Assembly (NCBI RefSeq): GCF_001949145.1
Contig: NW_019091385.1
Span: forward strand, 314,936-355,785
Direction: 5' to 3'
DNA: 40,850 bases
Source of the DNA: Acanthaster planci
Taxonomy: Eukaryota > Echinodermata > Asteroidea > Valvatida > Acanthasteridae
In this document: one piece after another, positions 38,599 to 40,850 of the stretch
Layout of the letters: each line of letters begins with the position of its first letter
Numbering within the stretch: the stretch's first letter is position 1
The notes under the pieces: model-generated
What the model was told of the DNA's origin: nothing
The model's database searches: none
The model's input: only the letters and a program-made list of their open reading frames with translations
Made by a program: the position numbers and the translations under genes

Positions 38599-39580
38599 CT
38601 GGAGAATATCTTTCATGTAGTTAGCTGTGAAAATGGAGTCGGCAACTGTCAAAGCCACGATGATCAGTCGGTTTATGATGGACTTGTTGCTAGAGAGCAT
38701 CATTATCAACAATGGCATGCACAAATTCCCCTTTGTATTTTTAGAATCCCAAGAGGCAGATGTTATGGGATCCCATTACCCTTCGGTTAGGAGGTAGTTG
38801 GACATTGCTGTTAGATAAGGTTCTAATGACAATGTTCAACTACAATGTACCATGTTACAATGTTGATAACACAGGTACAAGGTTGAAGAGCTTGCAAAGT
38901 CCAATATATGGCTTCAATACCTATGGCAAAATAACAAATCACTTATGATAAAGCCAAATAATGAAAATAATGTCTTTTTTGGTAAACCTGTTTTGTTGTC
39001 AAATTGCCAAAAATCTAAATTAGGATACATGTATATCATGAAAAACATAGACTCCTGTAAGTCCTCACTTGTATCGGAGCAGAGCTGAAGTAGTTAGTCT
39101 AATTAATTAAAATAATTGTAAAAACATATTAAGTGGTATCCTAATAGAACAAATATAGTGCTCAAGACCAGGACAAAAAAGTCTGAAAATAAAATTAAAT
39201 TGTATTTTCACTGGATAATTCTGTTGGGTCTTGCCATGACACCATTTGAATTCAACTATAATAATTGAATACTCTATTTTGAGGGAAATTTTTGATACAG
39301 GAGATCATTTTGTGATCCTTTGGAGGTACTCAAAATGGTTAGCTGCAACAATAACACATGTTGTCTTTTGTTTTTTGAAAAACACAAAGTGTGTCAAAAA
39401 AATCCCCGCCTGGCCATGTATGGATGTTGGCTTGGCATAGGATTGCCCCAGTTAGATTGTGTTATTGGGGTTCACTGTTATCCTGATCTATTTATGATTA
39501 ACCAGGGCATAATGTTATCAAATTGTGATATGCAGCAGAAGAAATCTCTTACGCCTTCATTCTCTCTCTGGTTATTTTCT
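38599..39580. other. Upstream flank of TRIM and spacer to the INTS2 relic
   Basis: No coding gene recognised. It includes AAGAGCTTGCAAAGTCCA near 38885, shared with 31630. Several short open frames lack domains. Confidence 0.45.
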
Positions 39581-39585
39581 GACAG

Positions 39586-39665
39586 AAGGTGTCGAGCAAG
39601 CTTAGTTTACTGTGTGAGGTTTAGTGTCTTGTCTGTTCACAGCCCTAGAGGTTCATCACCAATCT
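39586..39665 (+). pseudogene. INTS2 exon relic, copy of the exon at 14030
   Basis: It begins after the same acceptor context (CTGGTTATTTTCTGACAG) and reads VSSKLSLLCEV, a stop (TAG), CLVCSQP, another stop. Similarity fades after the ATCACC near 39655. It sits upstream of the minus-strand TRIM at 35861, exactly where the INTS2 exon lies relative to the TRIM pseudogene at 10670-12011. Confidence 0.82.
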
Positions 39666-39669
39666 GGGC

Positions 39670-40415
39670 AGGAGCATGAACTTAACCCTGAAGTCATAAA
39701 ACTAGCCCATTGAAGCTGCTGAAGCTGATGGCCAAAGGTTTAAGGTTGATGTAACCCAAACAAAGTAAATGTGTTACACCCCTCCTTAATGTTGCTCCTG
39801 GCCATCTGCTACCCTCACTTCTGCCTGGTGGAGGATTGGCAAGGGGAGGAGCTAATGGAGAAAGAAATGGGTGGCACCAAGAGGAGGAAGGGGCAGGGTA
39901 GGGCAGATTAGACTGGCAAACAGTCACTATTAGTGGTCACCAGCAAGACTACACTGAGCATAGTAAGTCAATGGCAGCTGGATTTTTGTCATCATCAGAT
40001 GATGAGTCAAATCAAAGTTAAATCTTTTTCTCTGGAAAACACCCCTTTGCGAGGTGTAGTTTCGCGGTTTTGGGGTAATTAAATCCTGTTGGTATTTTTT
40101 TCTTTGGGGCACTGCTTTTAATATACTTCAGTTTACAATGTCAGTGTCATCTGTATGTACATGTACAATCATAATATGCTCAAGTACATAGACATGTGTA
40201 CGTGACAAAGCAAGAAAGGGCACAGACAAAATAATCACACAAACATAGGTGGTACAGTGCTTTTAGGTCCTGCTGTCATGTTACACACAATAGGAAGGTG
40301 CAGGACAAAGGTCATATATGTATGAATATGCATGAACAGATCTCGTTACAGTGTACATGTATGACAGGTCTCTGTAATAAGTTATGTGTCTGACTTTTCC
40401 TCCTAAAATTATCAC
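39670..40415. other. Spacer, no gene recognised
   Basis: Noncoding. GATGATGAGTCAAATC near 39998 recurs near 25266 (AAATGATGAGTCAAATC), matching the position after the INTS2 relics in the earlier unit. Confidence 0.45.
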
Positions 40416-40419
40416 TTGT

Positions 40420-40640
40420 TCTGTACTATGTGTTGAATACATTCAACAAATTCGCCGATGTCCAGTTTGCATGTAGTTTGCAGCTCTCACTGCCTACAAA
40501 GTGTAAATTCTCCAGATGGCCAGGTCAATGCAGTACATTCTAGAGTGAAGCAGGTACAGGAAAATTGAATCTCATTCCAAACTTTTCAACAGCTTTTTCT
40601 CTGCTTCTTTTCGTTAACATTCATTAATGTAATTCCATTT
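40420..40640. repeat. TRIM-unit 3' flank marker, copy 6
   Basis: It contains CCTACAAAGTGTAAATTCTC, CAGGTCAATGCAGTACATTC and TTTCGTTAACATTCATTAA, related to the marker at 18.5-18.7 kb and 10.4-10.55 kb. In every earlier unit a minus-strand TRIM gene follows, so another probably begins just beyond the right end. Confidence 0.5.
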
Positions 40641-40850
40641 CACAACTAATCAGAATGGCTACATTTTGTGTGGTTGATAGTGAAATACTTGCCACTACAC
40701 ATGACAGCTTCACCAAGCATTTGGTTCATTAATTAATAAATACATGCTTGGCTGCTCAGGAGAAAGAACGTGACTAAATGCCCAAGCTGCAGGCGAGGGC
40801 GCGATCAGTGTTCAGTCTTAAATGTTAGTTCCAGACTGGACAAACACATA

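Overview
The window reads as nuclear DNA from an animal, probably a marine invertebrate deuterostome (echinoderm-like is my best guess, low certainty). The evidence is intron-containing genes with GT/AG splice sites, AT-rich noncoding DNA full of short interspersed elements and ACATGT-type simple repeats, a non-LTR retrotransposon, and an expanded family of TRIM ubiquitin ligases of the RING / B-box / coiled-coil / NHL type. There are no prokaryotic or phage features.

The dominant feature is a tandem array of TRIM-NHL genes, all on the minus strand. Four are intact with single-exon coding regions (stop-to-start 5613-7469, 20356-22254, 29016-30950, 35861-37744). Two are decayed (about 925-2025 and 10670-12011). 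In each intact copy a likely 3' splice site lies 44-51 bases upstream of the aligned start codon. Each gene therefore probably has a noncoding first exon, and the longer open frames that begin further upstream start at or across that splice site.

On the plus strand, 14030-15950 carries the last four exons of INTS2 (Integrator complex subunit 2), with correct phases and an intact reading frame. Broken copies of INTS2 exons are scattered between the TRIM genes: the preceding exon at 17878 and 26233, and the following exons at 24524-24866 and 39586. In every unit the order is INTS2 exon n, then antisense TRIM, then INTS2 exon n+1. The simplest explanation is that an ancestral TRIM gene sat inside an INTS2 intron in antisense, and that the TRIM plus flanking INTS2 exons was repeatedly duplicated in tandem, after which the extra INTS2 exons decayed. 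A shared flank marker recurs near 4.8, 10.5, 18.6, 27.5, 34.7 and 40.5 kb, giving a pitch of about 5.7-9 kb. The last marker suggests another unit beyond the right edge.

The spacers hold several nonautonomous transposons with identifiable target-site duplications (mariner-type at 27560, pogo-like at 12953, piggyBac-like at 25375). They also hold inverted-repeat elements, tRNA-derived SINEs (32.1-32.6 kb), an unusual inverted pair of tRNA-like sequences (34.9-35.15 kb), three minisatellites (12, 20 and 17 bp periods), a decayed RTE-like LINE (2.14-3.59 kb) and a 279-base assembly gap (13689-13967). I see no convincing new enzyme system. The notable biology is the nested and duplicated TRIM/INTS2 architecture and the signs of sequence homogenisation among the TRIM copies.
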